From NCBI RefSeq assembly GCF_014698845.1, contig NZ_JACJTV010000002.1:351795-415794 (forward strand): a stretch of DNA of 64,000 bases, written 5' to 3'. Positions 35,563 through 45,248 of the stretch are shown here, one piece after another. The notes below the pieces were generated by a model. It did not search any database. It saw nothing but the letters and a program-made list of their open reading frames with translations, and had not been told where the DNA came from. Position numbers and translations under genes: made by a program. Numbering within the stretch: position 1 is the stretch's first letter; every line of letters begins with the position of its first letter. The stretch is from Coleofasciculus sp. FACHB-1120 (GTDB lineage: Bacteria > Cyanobacteriota > Cyanobacteriia > Cyanobacteriales > FACHB-T130).

Positions 35563-36540
35563 TCAAGATGTATAGGGCATCTTCTTTTTACTCTGCTTTT
35601 TATTTTTTGATTTTTCGTAATCAATTTCCTTGAGTTTTTTCAAGATGCGACTGAAGTAGTCTTGCAGGTATGCCTCCAAAGTCGTGATTTGGGCTGGGTC
35701 TATCCCAAAGACTTGATAAACCTCATCCATCGACGCATTTAGGGGTTTGCCGGTCGCTACTACTTCTGCAAAAGCCAATCTATCTGCTAGATTCCAGCCC
35801 CACTCAAAAAAGCGAGCGATCCGTCGCACTGTCCGCAGTAAGCCCAAAGGCATTCGCGTTACCTTGGATTCTCGCCCAGAAAGACGTTCGCACAGGCGGA
35901 TAATTTCATAAGCACCCCAAGCGCGAGAACCGACAATCGGGAAGGTTTTCTTTTCGGTTTCCGGAACCTTTAAGGCTTTGATTGCAAACTTAGCAATATC
36001 CTGAGTGTCCATGTAAGCCACCGGAGAGGTGTCCCCTGTCACCCATACAGCTTGCCCATCTAAGATCGGCACTGCATACTGACCAATCAGCCCCTGCATA
36101 AAGCCGCAAGGTCGCAAAATGGTGTAATTTAACCCGGATTCTGCCAAGAAAAGCTCCGTACATCGCTTGATTTCCATCAACGGGACTTCGGGGTACTTTT
36201 CAGCATCCAAGATGGAGAAGAAGATAAAACGCTCAACTTTGGCAGCGGTGGCAGCTTGAATCAGTGCTACTTTGCCATCCCAGTCTACCTGTTTGATACT
36301 GGTGCCGTCTGTCGGTCGTGAAGTTGCCGCATCAATCACGGCTGTGACACCTTCAAAGGCTGCTTTCAGGCTTTCAGGATTGGTGAGATCGCCGCCGAAT
36401 AACTCAGCGCCCCATTCTTTTAAAAATGCCGCCTTCTTCGCACTTCGTACCAGACAGCGAACTTGATAGCCCTCTTCTATTGCCCGACGAGCCACCTGTC
36501 TGCCCAGGGTGCCGGTGGCACCGACAATTAATAAAGTCAT
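35563..36540 (-). CDS. ycf39: Ycf39/HCF244-type NmrA-like assembly factor
   Basis: 325-aa atypical short-chain dehydrogenase fold. GATGTLGRQVARRAIEEGYQVRCLVR is the Rossmann GxxGxxG (residues 7-13) and binds NAD(P). ERFIFFSILDAEKYPEVPLMEIK and LNYTILRPCGFMQGLI are typical of Ycf39, which helps D1 assembly and chlorophyll delivery to photosystem II. The C-terminus is very basic (KSKNKKQSKKKM). ATG at 36540. The 450-bp region upstream contains a MITE and petM. Confidence 0.9.
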   Translation of the reverse strand: MTLLIVGATGTLGRQVARRAIEEGYQVRCLVRSAKKAAFLKEWGAELFGGDLTNPESLKAAFEGVTAVIDAATSRPTDGTSIKQVDWDGKVALIQAATAAKVERFIFFSILDAEKYPEVPLMEIKRCTELFLAESGLNYTILRPCGFMQGLIGQYAVPILDGQAVWVTGDTSPVAYMDTQDIAKFAIKALKVPETEKKTFPIVGSRAWGAYEIIRLCERLSGRESKVTRMPLGLLRTVRRIARFFEWGWNLADRLAFAEVVATGKPLNASMDEVYQVFGIDPAQITTLEAYLQDYFSRILKKLKEIDYEKSKNKKQSKKKMPYTS

Positions 36541-36823
36541 CTAGTAATTAGTAAGGAATCTTAAACTTTCTATAAGATGTTATCAGAAATCTCAGAATTA
36601 ACGCAAAGAAAGTTTACAAAAATAGTAAACCCAGCGATCGCGCACCTCAATTGTCAGTCGCTAATCCTGTGAAAATACCCAATAGCAAATTCTCGCCAGA
36701 TGACAAAGCAACGGGCGAGGAACAGATTAACGATTCGTTTTTATGGCAACGGACAAGCCGCTAGGCGCGTTGATGGAAGACGCACTAGCGTCGCCTGCCC
36801 TTGCTTTCAGGGGTTGCCCTTAG

Positions 36824-36988
36824 CTACCGTGTACATCACAAGTCTTCTAATGTTGCCCCACAACGTTTTGATCCCCCCTACCCTCCTTAAAAAGGGGGGA
36901 AATCCAATCAAAGTCCCCCTTTTTAAGAGGGATGCAAGGGGGATCGGAGAGCGTTTCGCATCCTGTACAAGATGTGTGTACACGGTAG
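36824..36988. mobile_element. 165-bp MITE-like element inserted at the end of petM
   Basis: Terminal inverted repeats are CTACCGTGTACA (36824-36835) and TGTACACGGTAG (36977-36988). An 11-bp direct repeat GTTGCCCTTAG flanks it (36813-36823 and 36989-36999), as expected for a target duplication. The interior holds a second palindrome (36870-36945, ends GATCCCCC/GGGGGATC, with TTAAAAAGGGGG and CCCCCTTTTTAA arms). It has no coding capacity. The right duplication contains the petM stop codon. Confidence 0.8.
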
Positions 36989-36995
36989 GTTGCCC

Positions 36996-37109
36996 TTAGA
37001 GGGACTCGTTTTCTCCACCTTGGATTTTGAGTAACAAAAAGCCCAGACCCAGACCCACTAAAATCAGGGTAGAGGACAATATAGCTGCATTAAAAATCTC
37101 ACCGCTCAT
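36996..37109 (-). CDS. petM: Cytochrome b6f complex subunit PetM (37 aa)
   Basis: Minus-strand frame from the ATG at 37109 gives [20 protein letters not shown], then [17 protein letters not shown] and a TAA. This is the single-helix small subunit 7 of the cytochrome b6f complex, with the invariant start and QGGE end. The last codons and stop lie in the target duplication of a MITE, so the natural 3' region now begins about 175 bp further on. It is divergent from pdxA, with starts 58 bp apart. Confidence 0.96.
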   Translation of the reverse strand: MSGEIFNAAILSSTLILVGLGLGFLLLKIQGGENESL

Positions 37110-37167
37110 CGGTTGTAGGCTCCTTAGGAATCAATTAAAAAGTTTAGAGTATTTTAAACTGAAAGCT

Positions 37168-38346
37168 GTGAAAACTTTCTTTACACAAACACCTACCACT
37201 CTCACGCAACGGCAAGAACGTCCTCGGTTAGCGGTAACACTGGGAGATCCGGCGGGGATTGGGCCAGAGGTGGTGCTGAAGGCATTGGCAGATCCAACGG
37301 TTATCGAAAATTGCGAGATTACAGTCGTTGGCAGCCGGGGACTGTTGCAAGAAACTTATCATCGATTGACCGGACAACCTAGGGGCACGATGCCGCGTCC
37401 CTCCCAGCGACAGGAACAAAGCCTGCCTAAACAAGCTTTAGAAGCGGGTGGGAAGGCATCTGAGTTGGTGTCAGCACCGCTAGCAGACCCGGCACATTTA
37501 TCAATTCTTGATGTCCCACTAGATGGGGAAATAGAGCGGCAAATCAAGATTGGGACGGGGAATGCTGCGAGTGGCGCGGCTAGTTTTGCTTATATGGAAA
37601 CTGCGATCGCGCAGACCCTTGCGGGTGAGTTCCAAGGCATTGTTACAGGCCCGATTGCGAAATCTGCTTGGAAAGCCGCAGGATATGATTATCCGGGTCA
37701 AACGGAACTGTTGGCCAAGCGTTCCGGCGTCCAGCGCTTTGGGATGTTATTTGTGGCGCGATCGCCTCATACTGGTTGGACACTCCGCACTTTACTTGCC
37801 ACGACTCATATTCCCCTCCGTCAAGTCGCTGAGGTGCTGACACCGCAACTGCTGACGAATAAGCTTGATTTGTTGCTGGAATGCTTAAAAGCAGATTTTG
37901 GGATAGAAAAGGCAAAGATAGCGATTGCTGGATTAAATCCTCACAGCGGCGAACAAGGACAACTAGGACGAGAAGAAATCGACTGGTTAATCCCTTGGCT
38001 AGAGGAAGAGCGACGGCGACCCGATCTGCAACTAGATGGCCCGATTCCCCCAGATACGATGTGGGTCAAGCCTGGTCAAGCCTGGTTCGGTTCAAATGGC
38101 ATCTCATCTGCTCACGATGCTTACCTGGCACTCTATCATGACCAAGGCTTAATCCCCGTTAAACTAATGGCATTTGACCGAGCAGTCAATACTTCTATCG
38201 GTCTTCCCTTCATCCGCACCTCCCCCGATCACGGAACTGCTTTTGATATCGCTAGTCAGGGAATTGCCGATGCTACCAGTATGAAGGCAGCGATTCAACT
38301 TGGGGCTGAATTAGCCGCTCGGAGGATAGCCGCGAACGATCTGTAG
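37168..38346 (+). CDS. pdxA: 4-hydroxythreonine-4-phosphate dehydrogenase
   Basis: 392-aa enzyme of pyridoxal-phosphate synthesis that oxidises 4-phosphohydroxy-L-threonine. Motifs: [85 protein letters not shown] and [13 protein letters not shown]. The GTG at 37168 is chosen; the open frame further upstream runs antisense through petM and is rejected. An insert of about 30 residues after YHRLTGQP is unusual. Its DNA (from 37381) begins with a near-palindrome AGGGGCACGATGCCGCGTCC, so it may be repeat-derived. Confidence 0.94.
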   Translation: MKTFFTQTPTTLTQRQERPRLAVTLGDPAGIGPEVVLKALADPTVIENCEITVVGSRGLLQETYHRLTGQPRGTMPRPSQRQEQSLPKQALEAGGKASELVSAPLADPAHLSILDVPLDGEIERQIKIGTGNAASGAASFAYMETAIAQTLAGEFQGIVTGPIAKSAWKAAGYDYPGQTELLAKRSGVQRFGMLFVARSPHTGWTLRTLLATTHIPLRQVAEVLTPQLLTNKLDLLLECLKADFGIEKAKIAIAGLNPHSGEQGQLGREEIDWLIPWLEEERRRPDLQLDGPIPPDTMWVKPGQAWFGSNGISSAHDAYLALYHDQGLIPVKLMAFDRAVNTSIGLPFIRTSPDHGTAFDIASQGIADATSMKAAIQLGAELAARRIAANDL

Positions 38347-38401
38347 CTCTCGCTAGCGAATCAAATATCGTCAGCCAGGTTAATTCGAGAAGAGATTGTT
38401 C

Positions 38402-39451
38402 ATGTTTGCATATTTGATTTTTAGTGCGATCGCTCAAAGCATCTACTTGAGCGCTCCAATTCCTGCATTGATATTTGAGAACGATCGAGCCAAGTCCGAG
38501 CGAATAGCAGCCTCAGCAGTACCAACGAAGTCCGCCTTCGCAAACTCAAGGTATTTAAAAACCGCACAGACGGGTTTTGCCGTTTTGCCTGTTGCTTATG
38601 TAGCCGCGCATTCTATTCGCCAGGAATATTCTCCAGCGTGGGATGCTAGAAACAGTATTTCCTCACAAACATCATTTATTAAACGCGATCGCAATCAAAA
38701 ATTCTTGCCTCTTGGTTTTAAAGCGATTAGAAGTGCGCCAGGAGCTACGCTTTATCACCAAAACTCTGATTACGTGCAAGTTGTTGATTTGAGCAAAGGC
38801 GCGTCTGTCAAGTTTTTTTATGGGGAGATTACCAATCCCGGTAAGAGACAAGGCGCTTATGGAGGAAACGATCCTAAGTTAAGACGCCAAACGCTGACGC
38901 AAGCCTGGGAAAGTTTCTATTCTTTCAATAAAAAGGCTTTTTCGATAACGAATGGTCAGTTCTTCAGGAACGATCCTAACTCCGCCACTATCACTAACTT
39001 AGCTTTTCCAGTTAAAGTTAATGGAACTATTGTGAGTGATGGATATGCAGGGGAGAGTGAATTTGCTAGCCAAAAGCTGATGCTTGCAGTTTGGAATAAT
39101 CGCGCAGAAATTAGCGCATTTAAGGGTAAGAATTCTCTTTACGCTTCTTCAGCGCCTAATATCATTGTTGGCTTGAGTGAAAAGGCGAATAAATCTATAA
39201 ATAAAAATCTGGGTAGAACTTTTATGGGGGTTGGAGATGGCGACTCTAACGGAATTTACGAAACAGTTTTAATTTTTAATTCGAGTGATTCAACTCAGTT
39301 TCATGCAGCGGAGACACTGAAAAAGTTTGGTGCAGATAAAGTAATTATGCTTGATGGTGGTGGATCTTCACAGTTGCTTGCTCAGGGTAAAAATTATATT
39401 AAATCCACAAGAACCATTCCCCAAACCATCGGTGTGGTAAGCACTCCCTGA
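38402..39451 (+). CDS. Phosphodiester glycosidase family protein (NAGPA/DUF2233)
   Basis: 349-aa protein. An N-terminal hydrophobic segment (about 1-25) suggests export. The catalytic-type domain runs from about 120 to the end, with SITNGQFFRNDPNSATITNL, AFPVKVNGTIVSDGY, GVGDGDSNGIYETVLIFNSS and the signature VIMLDGGGSSQLLAQGKNY. These match NAGPA-like domains that remove N-acetylglucosamine or related groups from phosphodiesters. The true substrate is unknown. The ATG at 38402 has GAGAAGAG about 8 nt upstream. It follows pdxA by 55 bp and ends in a terminator. Confidence 0.85.
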   Translation: MFAYLIFSAIAQSIYLSAPIPALIFENDRAKSERIAASAVPTKSAFANSRYLKTAQTGFAVLPVAYVAAHSIRQEYSPAWDARNSISSQTSFIKRDRNQKFLPLGFKAIRSAPGATLYHQNSDYVQVVDLSKGASVKFFYGEITNPGKRQGAYGGNDPKLRRQTLTQAWESFYSFNKKAFSITNGQFFRNDPNSATITNLAFPVKVNGTIVSDGYAGESEFASQKLMLAVWNNRAEISAFKGKNSLYASSAPNIIVGLSEKANKSINKNLGRTFMGVGDGDSNGIYETVLIFNSSDSTQFHAAETLKKFGADKVIMLDGGGSSQLLAQGKNYIKSTRTIPQTIGVVSTP

Positions 39452-39474
39452 GCTAAGAGTAGGCAGAAATAAGG

Positions 39475-39533
39475 ATGCGATCGCAAGGAAGACCTTGTTG
39501 AACCAGGTAAGGTGCGATCGCATATTTTTTTTC
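39475..39533 (+). terminator. Terminator built from two HIP1 palindromes
   Basis: ATGCGATCGCA (39475-39485) and TGCGATCGCAT (39513-39523) form an 11-bp stem. AAGG/CCTT pairs inside the loop, and T8 follows. Each arm is itself a HIP1 site (GCGATCGC). Confidence 0.8.
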
Positions 39534-39557
39534 CTTTTTCACTTTAACCTTTGCAAA

Positions 39558-39914
39558 TTAGGTAAACCAAGTAGATGGAGAAAAACTCTGCTCAGATGAG
39601 TTAGAAAGTTGATGTTGAATCCAATCTCTCTTCTTTTGGATAATCTCAAAAATTCCTTGACGAATTACTGTTTCTATGTGTAGCTTTCTTTCTCCAGAGC
39701 AGTAACGACGATTGCATTGCTCTGAAATTTTCTGACCATCCTTAATCACAGCGTATACGTTAGGAACTCGGCTCAAGGTATAGTTCATTAATTCTTTATA
39801 TAATCTAGAATTTAAAAAAGCTCCGTATTCAAAATATTCTTGTTCATTGTCTAAGATTTGAGCAATTTCATCGGCAACCCATAACATTGTTAAATTGATG
39901 GTTCGATCAGCCAT
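39558..39914 (-). CDS. ComFB-like small protein
   Basis: 118-aa protein starting MADRTINLTMLWVADEIAQI from the ATG at 39914, with GAGG about 6 nt upstream. The middle segment LYKELMNYTLSRVPNVYAVI resembles the conserved core of late-competence ComFB proteins, some of which bind cyclic dinucleotides in cyanobacteria. A CNRRYCSGE motif and a C-terminal helix follow. The family assignment rests on one motif and is moderate. It stands alone, and 630 bp upstream (39915-40547) hold no gene. That gap has only a short direct repeat of GAAGAAATCGG near 40455-40483. Confidence 0.6.
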   Translation of the reverse strand: MADRTINLTMLWVADEIAQILDNEQEYFEYGAFLNSRLYKELMNYTLSRVPNVYAVIKDGQKISEQCNRRYCSGERKLHIETVIRQGIFEIIQKKRDWIQHQLSNSSEQSFSPSTWFT

Positions 39915-40547
39915 TTCAACCTCACTTTTTGGCAAGTTGACATTCTGGTTTTGTCTAGTTAATTTTATAACTTATATCTATTGCTGAAAGCTAGATTTAT
40001 TGGTTTATTCACCTGTTCACTTTTAGAAATATCAAAAGTTTTCCCAAAATTTGCTAATTTGAAAACAAAATATACTCGCTTGTCTTTTCTAAAAATTCTC
40101 CAAGTAAAGATACAGATAGAGATAAAATCACTTGCTTTTGAAGAGACCACAATAGTTCCTACAAGCTGGATAATAGGTAATAAGTTCCCTCACCCATCCA
40201 ATTTAAGGGTTTCTTGCTTAGAGGTTTTTGTTAACATCGACTGCTTTGCAAGTTCAAGGCATGAATATTAACATTAAACTCACATTAAATTGGATGAATA
40301 TCAATTTTATCAAGTCCAGGGAGAGCATACTGGATTAATCGTTTCTAGCCTATGCCGACTAACCCAGCCTGCATTAAAAGGAGGTCGTCAGATTGGGAAA
40401 CAGACTCTAGACTGTTTTGAATTTAAGATTACGTCTCAAATGTAAAAAAATAGAGAAGAAATCGGGAAGAAATCGGGAAGAAATGAAAAAAACAGTAAAG
40501 TTTTGTAAGGAAAATTTTGCTTGGTGTATGTTCCCAAAGCATCAAAT

Positions 40548-41225
40548 TTAAGATGGCTGTTTAAGGCGATACCCAATCCCGTGAATTGTCTCAATCAAAT
40601 CAGGCGGCGCTCCCACTGCTCTGAGTTTTTGCCTTAGGCTTTTAATATGGGCTTTAACCGTCTCCTCCTCTGGGGGTTCCTCCAGAGACCATACGTGTTC
40701 AATGATACTACTGCGGCTGAGTACCCGCCGACCATTGCGGAGGAACAGCTCCAATAAAGAATACTCTTTACGGGTTAAGTGCAAGAATTGCTCAGCATAG
40801 CTAACTTCATAGGTACTAGGGTTAAAGCGTAAGCTGCCCCACTCTAGCACTGGGGATGCCGAGGAACTCCCTCGACGCAACAAAGCGCGTATCCGGGCTA
40901 ATAATTCTGGCAGATCAATTGGTTTAACAATATAATCATCTGCTCCAGCATCTAACCCAGTCACTTTATCCGTGCTGGTATCGCGGGCAGTCATCATCAA
41001 GATTGGTTGGTTGTAGTCATGAGATCGCAAACGACGGCAAAGGCTTATGCCATCTAGCTTAGGCAGCATTACATCCAGCAAAATTAAGTCATACGCAAGG
41101 GTTTGAACTTGCTCCCATGCACTTTCTCCATCTGTAACCACATCAACCACATAAATTTGGTCAGTAAGAGCTTCTACTAAAGCTTCCGCAAGACGCAAAT
41201 CATCTTCTATGAGAAGGATTCTCAT
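40548..41225 (-). CDS. OmpR-family response regulator
   Basis: 225-aa two-domain regulator. Receiver about 1-118 with MRILLIEDD, the phospho-acceptor in LILLDVMLPKLDG (Asp about 51), MMTARD and YIVKPIDLPELLAR. The winged-helix DNA-binding domain about 128-222 has HLTRKEYSLLELFLRNGRRVLSR and VKAHIKSLRQKLR...IETIHGIGYRL. It resembles RppA-type cyanobacterial regulators. It is divergent from the large histidine kinase at 41375 (starts 150 bp apart), which is the most likely partner; that pairing is inferred. Confidence 0.95.
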   Translation of the reverse strand: MRILLIEDDLRLAEALVEALTDQIYVVDVVTDGESAWEQVQTLAYDLILLDVMLPKLDGISLCRRLRSHDYNQPILMMTARDTSTDKVTGLDAGADDYIVKPIDLPELLARIRALLRRGSSSASPVLEWGSLRFNPSTYEVSYAEQFLHLTRKEYSLLELFLRNGRRVLSRSSIIEHVWSLEEPPEEETVKAHIKSLRQKLRAVGAPPDLIETIHGIGYRLKQPS

Positions 41226-41374
41226 TGCATAAATTGCTTTTAGTTGATAGGAAATGGGAAATAAAGACGATTAAAAAGTTTCTAATTGGCTAAACTGCCC
41301 TACCCATAGAATATCATCTATCATTCAGAAGATTAACGCAGCATAAACAGTAACTTCAGCCAAAAATTACTGCT

Positions 41375-44300
41375 ATGAAGTGGTCTATAAAAAAAACAAT
41401 TATTATCAGTGGTTTAGGATTGGCATTGTTGCTACTTGCCGCAACGAGTACAGCTTCGTATTGGAGCATGACTCGACTGATCGAAAGCCATGCATTGATA
41501 CAGCGCACCAATCAAGTTGTGCAGAATCTTGAGGAAATCCTTCCCACGATAAAAGATATTCAAGCAAAAGAACGTAACTACATCCGAACCGGCAACGAAA
41601 CTTGGCTGAACGCCGATCTTGCTGCTAGCCCGGAAATTGGTTCAAAAATCCAAAAGCTCCGAAAGTTAACTGGCGATCGCTTTACCCAACAGACAAAGTT
41701 GAATGTGCTTGAGTCTTTAGTAACGAAAGAAGTCGCGAAGGAACTCCCTGTACTCAAAAAATCGGTTTCCCTGCCGCAGGAAAACGATAAAGATGGGGCG
41801 GTTCAGATTGCTCAAACGGAGGAAGAACAGAAGCGTCAGGGTGAAATTCGCCAGTTAATCCAGCAGATGCAGAAAGACGAGCAAGCATTTTTACAGCAGC
41901 GATCGCTAGCAGTCTCAACCAGCGCCCAAAATATAATTCTGATGCATTATCTTGGCACTAGCTCGATCTTTTTGCTTTTATGCTGGGTCTACTTGCTTCT
42001 TTATAGCGAAAATATCAAGCGTCAACGCGCAGAGGAAGCACTCAGAAAGGTTAATGAACAACTAGAAATCAGAGTTCAGGAACGAACCGCAGAAATCGTT
42101 AGTACGAATGAATTGCTGCTGGCTGAAATTATCGAGCGCAAGCGAGCCGAAGAAGCCTTACATCTGACCCAATTTTGTGTCGATCGGGCAGTATATGCGA
42201 TCGCTTGGATAAATCTGGAGGGGCGTTTTATCTATGTAAACGACGCCCTTTGTCATTCCATCGGTTATTCACGGGAAGAATTACTCTCGATGAACCTACC
42301 GGACATAAATCCGGACATTCTCTCAGCAGTCTATCCAGAGATTTGGCAAGCAATCAAGCAAGGCGGCTCTCTCTCTCTGGAGTCTCATCATCGTTGCAAA
42401 GATGGCAGGATATTCCCTGTTGAGGTGACATGCAATTACTTGCAGTTTAAGGGCAAGAAGTATGTTAGTTTTTTTGCTCGCGATATTAGCGATCGCCTGC
42501 GGCACGCTACGCTACGCCAACAAGCAGAATTCGCTCTTCGAGAGAGCGAACAACGGCTCCAGGCAATTCTAGATAACTCCCCAGCAATTATCTACCTTAA
42601 AGACAATTCTTGCCGTCACATTTTGGTCAATCGCCAGTTTGAAAATTCATTACACGTCACTGCACAGGAAGTTATAGGCAAAAACGATTACGATATATTT
42701 CCCAAGGAAATCGCCGATAGGTTGGTATCAAACGACAAAATAGTCCTTGAGTCTGGACGTTCTTTTGAGTTTGAAGAACTTATTCCTTGCCCCGACGGCA
42801 TCCGCACTTACTTATCCCTGAAGTTTCTCATTTATAACGCCGAAGGAATTCCCTATGCAATTGGCGGTATCTCCACCGATATTAGCGATCGCAAAGCTGC
42901 TGAAGAAGCACTGAGAGTCAGTGAGGAACGCTTTCGGATTGCGCTCAAAAATTCACCTATCATTGTCTTCAATCAAGACACCAATTTACGCTACACCTGG
43001 ATAAATCATCCTACCTCAAGATTCGTACTCGGAAAATTAGAATCAGAAGTCTTTACACCTGAAGATGCTCAACAGATGGTAGCAATTAAGCGCCCAGTGC
43101 TGGAAACCGGCATTGGAACGCGCACACAGATGTGTATTACCCTTAACGGAGGAGTTCGCCACTACGATTTAACCGTAGAGCCGTTGCGTAATCCGGCAGG
43201 GGAAATCGTTGGCATTACCGGCTCAGCGATGGATATTACCGATGTCCGTATTCGGGAAGAACAACTGCGAGCAATCTTTGAGGGCGCACTCGAAGCAATA
43301 TTAATTACAGATAACGAGGGCGCTTATGTAGAGGGAAATCCCGCCGCCTGCCAACTGTTAGGAATGCAAGTTTCAGAACTCCTGGGAAAGCGGATTGCAG
43401 ACTTTGTGGAGCCTTGTTTCGATTTTGAACAGGCGTGGCACAACTTCCAAAAACAAGGGCTGGCAACCGGAGAATTGCGCCTCCTTCATCCGGATGGAAA
43501 CGTGCGAGAAGTTGAGTATGCTGCTAGAGCTAATTTTCTTCCTGGGCGAAATCTATCAGTGTTACGCGACATTACCATGCGTAAGCAAGCGGAGGCAGCG
43601 CTGCGGGAGAGTGAGGCTCGCTTCCGCATGATGGCTGATAGCGCCCCCGTTATGATCTGGATGTCCAATCCAGACGCACTTTATACGTTTTTCAACCAAA
43701 CTTGGCTAAACTTTACCGGACGAAATCTAGAACAAGAACTTGGGAATGGTTGGTTGGAAGGCGTGCATTTTGAAGATATTCAGCATTGTTTAGATAGCTA
43801 CTTATCCGCTTTCAATTCCCGAATTTCTTTTTGTATGGAATATCGGCTGAGAAGGGCTGATGGCGAATACGGTTGGATTTTAGATAAAGGAGTTCCCCGG
43901 TTTACCCCAGAAGGAGATTTTGCAGGTTATATCGGCACCTGCCTCGACATCACCGAGCGCAAAGCTAACGAGGAAGCGCTGAGGGAAAGTCAACGTTTCA
44001 TCCAGAAGATTGCTGATACAACTCCTAATTGGCTCTACATTTATGACATAATCCAAGATTGTAATGTTTATGCCAATCGCCGGACGGAAGACTTTTTTCA
44101 ATGTACCCAGGCGGAAATTCAAGCAATCGGTTCGCGGATTTTATCGGATTTTTTACACCCTGAAGATTTGGCTAAGGCTGAAGAATTTAACAAAGAATTT
44201 GCCGCTACTAAAGAGGGTCAAGTCATCGAAAAAGAATACCGCATGAAAAACGCCACAGATGAATGGCGTTGGTTTCGTATCAGTGAGGTTGTTTTTACGC

Positions 44301-45142
44301 GAACTGCTGACGGTAGACCCGAACAAATCCTGGGTACAGCGGTAGATATCACCGAGCTTAAAAGAGCTGAAGAAATTCATCTGGCGCTAGAAAGAGAAAA
44401 GGAACTAAGTCAACTTAAACAGCGGTTTTTTTCAATGGTTTCTCATGAATTTCGCACTCCAATTAGTACGATTTTACTCTCTGTCCAATCCTTAGAAAAT
44501 TCCTTCGAGCGATGGTCAAAAGAGAAAGTATTGAAGAATATTTTTCGGATTCAAGCCAGTGCCAAACATATGGTTCAGCTATTAGAAGATATTCTAATCA
44601 TCAATAGAGCTGAAGCAGGGAAATTAGAATTCAATCCTTCGTCTATTGATATCAGAAAGCTTTGCTACTACTTAACTGAAGAAATGCGGTTAATCGCGGG
44701 TAGTAAAAATTCAATAATATTTGTTAGCCAAGGGGATAGTCCAGAATTAGCTACAAAATCAGCAATCGATGAAAAACTTCTGCGCTCGATTATTACTAAT
44801 TTACTCTCCAATGCGATTAGGTACTCCCCCCAAGGTAGTCATATTCATTTTTCCTTGGTTTGCGATCGCCAAGAAGCGATCCTGCAAATTAGCGATAAAG
44901 GCATTGGGATTCTGCCCGAAGACCAACCTCATCTATTTGAGCCGTTCTATCGAGGGGAAAATGTTGGAAATATCGCTGGTTCAGGGTTAGGGCTAACCGT
45001 GACGAAAAAGTGTGTGGACTTACACGGCGGCACAATTGCGGTAAAGAGTGAAGTCGGCGTGGGAACCACTTGCACGGTGACATTGCCTTTACACAATCCT
45101 TTACACAATCTGGAAAGGACAGCGAGTCTCCATCCCGACTAG
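41375..45142 (+). CDS. Membrane sensor histidine kinase with six PAS domains
   Basis: 1255-aa kinase. TM about 9-30, periplasmic helical CHASE3-like domain about 32-188 (QRTNQVVQNLEEILPTIKDI, then RNYIRTGNE), TM about 190-208, and a coiled coil. About six PAS/PAC units lie from 262 to 1010, each ending in a DITERK/DISDRK-like helix. HisKA has MVSHEFRTPISTIL (phospho-His about 1028). HATPase has ITNLLSNAIRYSPQG, ISDKGIGILPEDQ and GSGLGLTVTKKCV. There is no receiver domain. ATG at 41375. The signal is unknown. Divergent placement suggests it phosphorylates the OmpR-type regulator at 40548. Confidence 0.95.
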   Translation: MKWSIKKTIIISGLGLALLLLAATSTASYWSMTRLIESHALIQRTNQVVQNLEEILPTIKDIQAKERNYIRTGNETWLNADLAASPEIGSKIQKLRKLTGDRFTQQTKLNVLESLVTKEVAKELPVLKKSVSLPQENDKDGAVQIAQTEEEQKRQGEIRQLIQQMQKDEQAFLQQRSLAVSTSAQNIILMHYLGTSSIFLLLCWVYLLLYSENIKRQRAEEALRKVNEQLEIRVQERTAEIVSTNELLLAEIIERKRAEEALHLTQFCVDRAVYAIAWINLEGRFIYVNDALCHSIGYSREELLSMNLPDINPDILSAVYPEIWQAIKQGGSLSLESHHRCKDGRIFPVEVTCNYLQFKGKKYVSFFARDISDRLRHATLRQQAEFALRESEQRLQAILDNSPAIIYLKDNSCRHILVNRQFENSLHVTAQEVIGKNDYDIFPKEIADRLVSNDKIVLESGRSFEFEELIPCPDGIRTYLSLKFLIYNAEGIPYAIGGISTDISDRKAAEEALRVSEERFRIALKNSPIIVFNQDTNLRYTWINHPTSRFVLGKLESEVFTPEDAQQMVAIKRPVLETGIGTRTQMCITLNGGVRHYDLTVEPLRNPAGEIVGITGSAMDITDVRIREEQLRAIFEGALEAILITDNEGAYVEGNPAACQLLGMQVSELLGKRIADFVEPCFDFEQAWHNFQKQGLATGELRLLHPDGNVREVEYAARANFLPGRNLSVLRDITMRKQAEAALRESEARFRMMADSAPVMIWMSNPDALYTFFNQTWLNFTGRNLEQELGNGWLEGVHFEDIQHCLDSYLSAFNSRISFCMEYRLRRADGEYGWILDKGVPRFTPEGDFAGYIGTCLDITERKANEEALRESQRFIQKIADTTPNWLYIYDIIQDCNVYANRRTEDFFQCTQAEIQAIGSRILSDFLHPEDLAKAEEFNKEFAATKEGQVIEKEYRMKNATDEWRWFRISEVVFTRTADGRPEQILGTAVDITELKRAEEIHLALEREKELSQLKQRFFSMVSHEFRTPISTILLSVQSLENSFERWSKEKVLKNIFRIQASAKHMVQLLEDILIINRAEAGKLEFNPSSIDIRKLCYYLTEEMRLIAGSKNSIIFVSQGDSPELATKSAIDEKLLRSIITNLLSNAIRYSPQGSHIHFSLVCDRQEAILQISDKGIGILPEDQPHLFEPFYRGENVGNIAGSGLGLTVTKKCVDLHGGTIAVKSEVGVGTTCTVTLPLHNPLHNLERTASLHPD

Positions 45143-45248
45143 AGCAGTCAAACCATTCTGAGGGTAGACGGCTGCGATCGCACCCACCGAGTAAAGTAAT
45201 AAAAGTAGTTCAATTGACTAAGATTGGCATTTAACAGCAAGATAAGTC

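Noticed and set aside
37027..37167. A 47-codon N-terminal extension of PdxA
   Set aside because: It runs antisense through petM and carries no PdxA-like residues; the family start follows the GTG at 37168.
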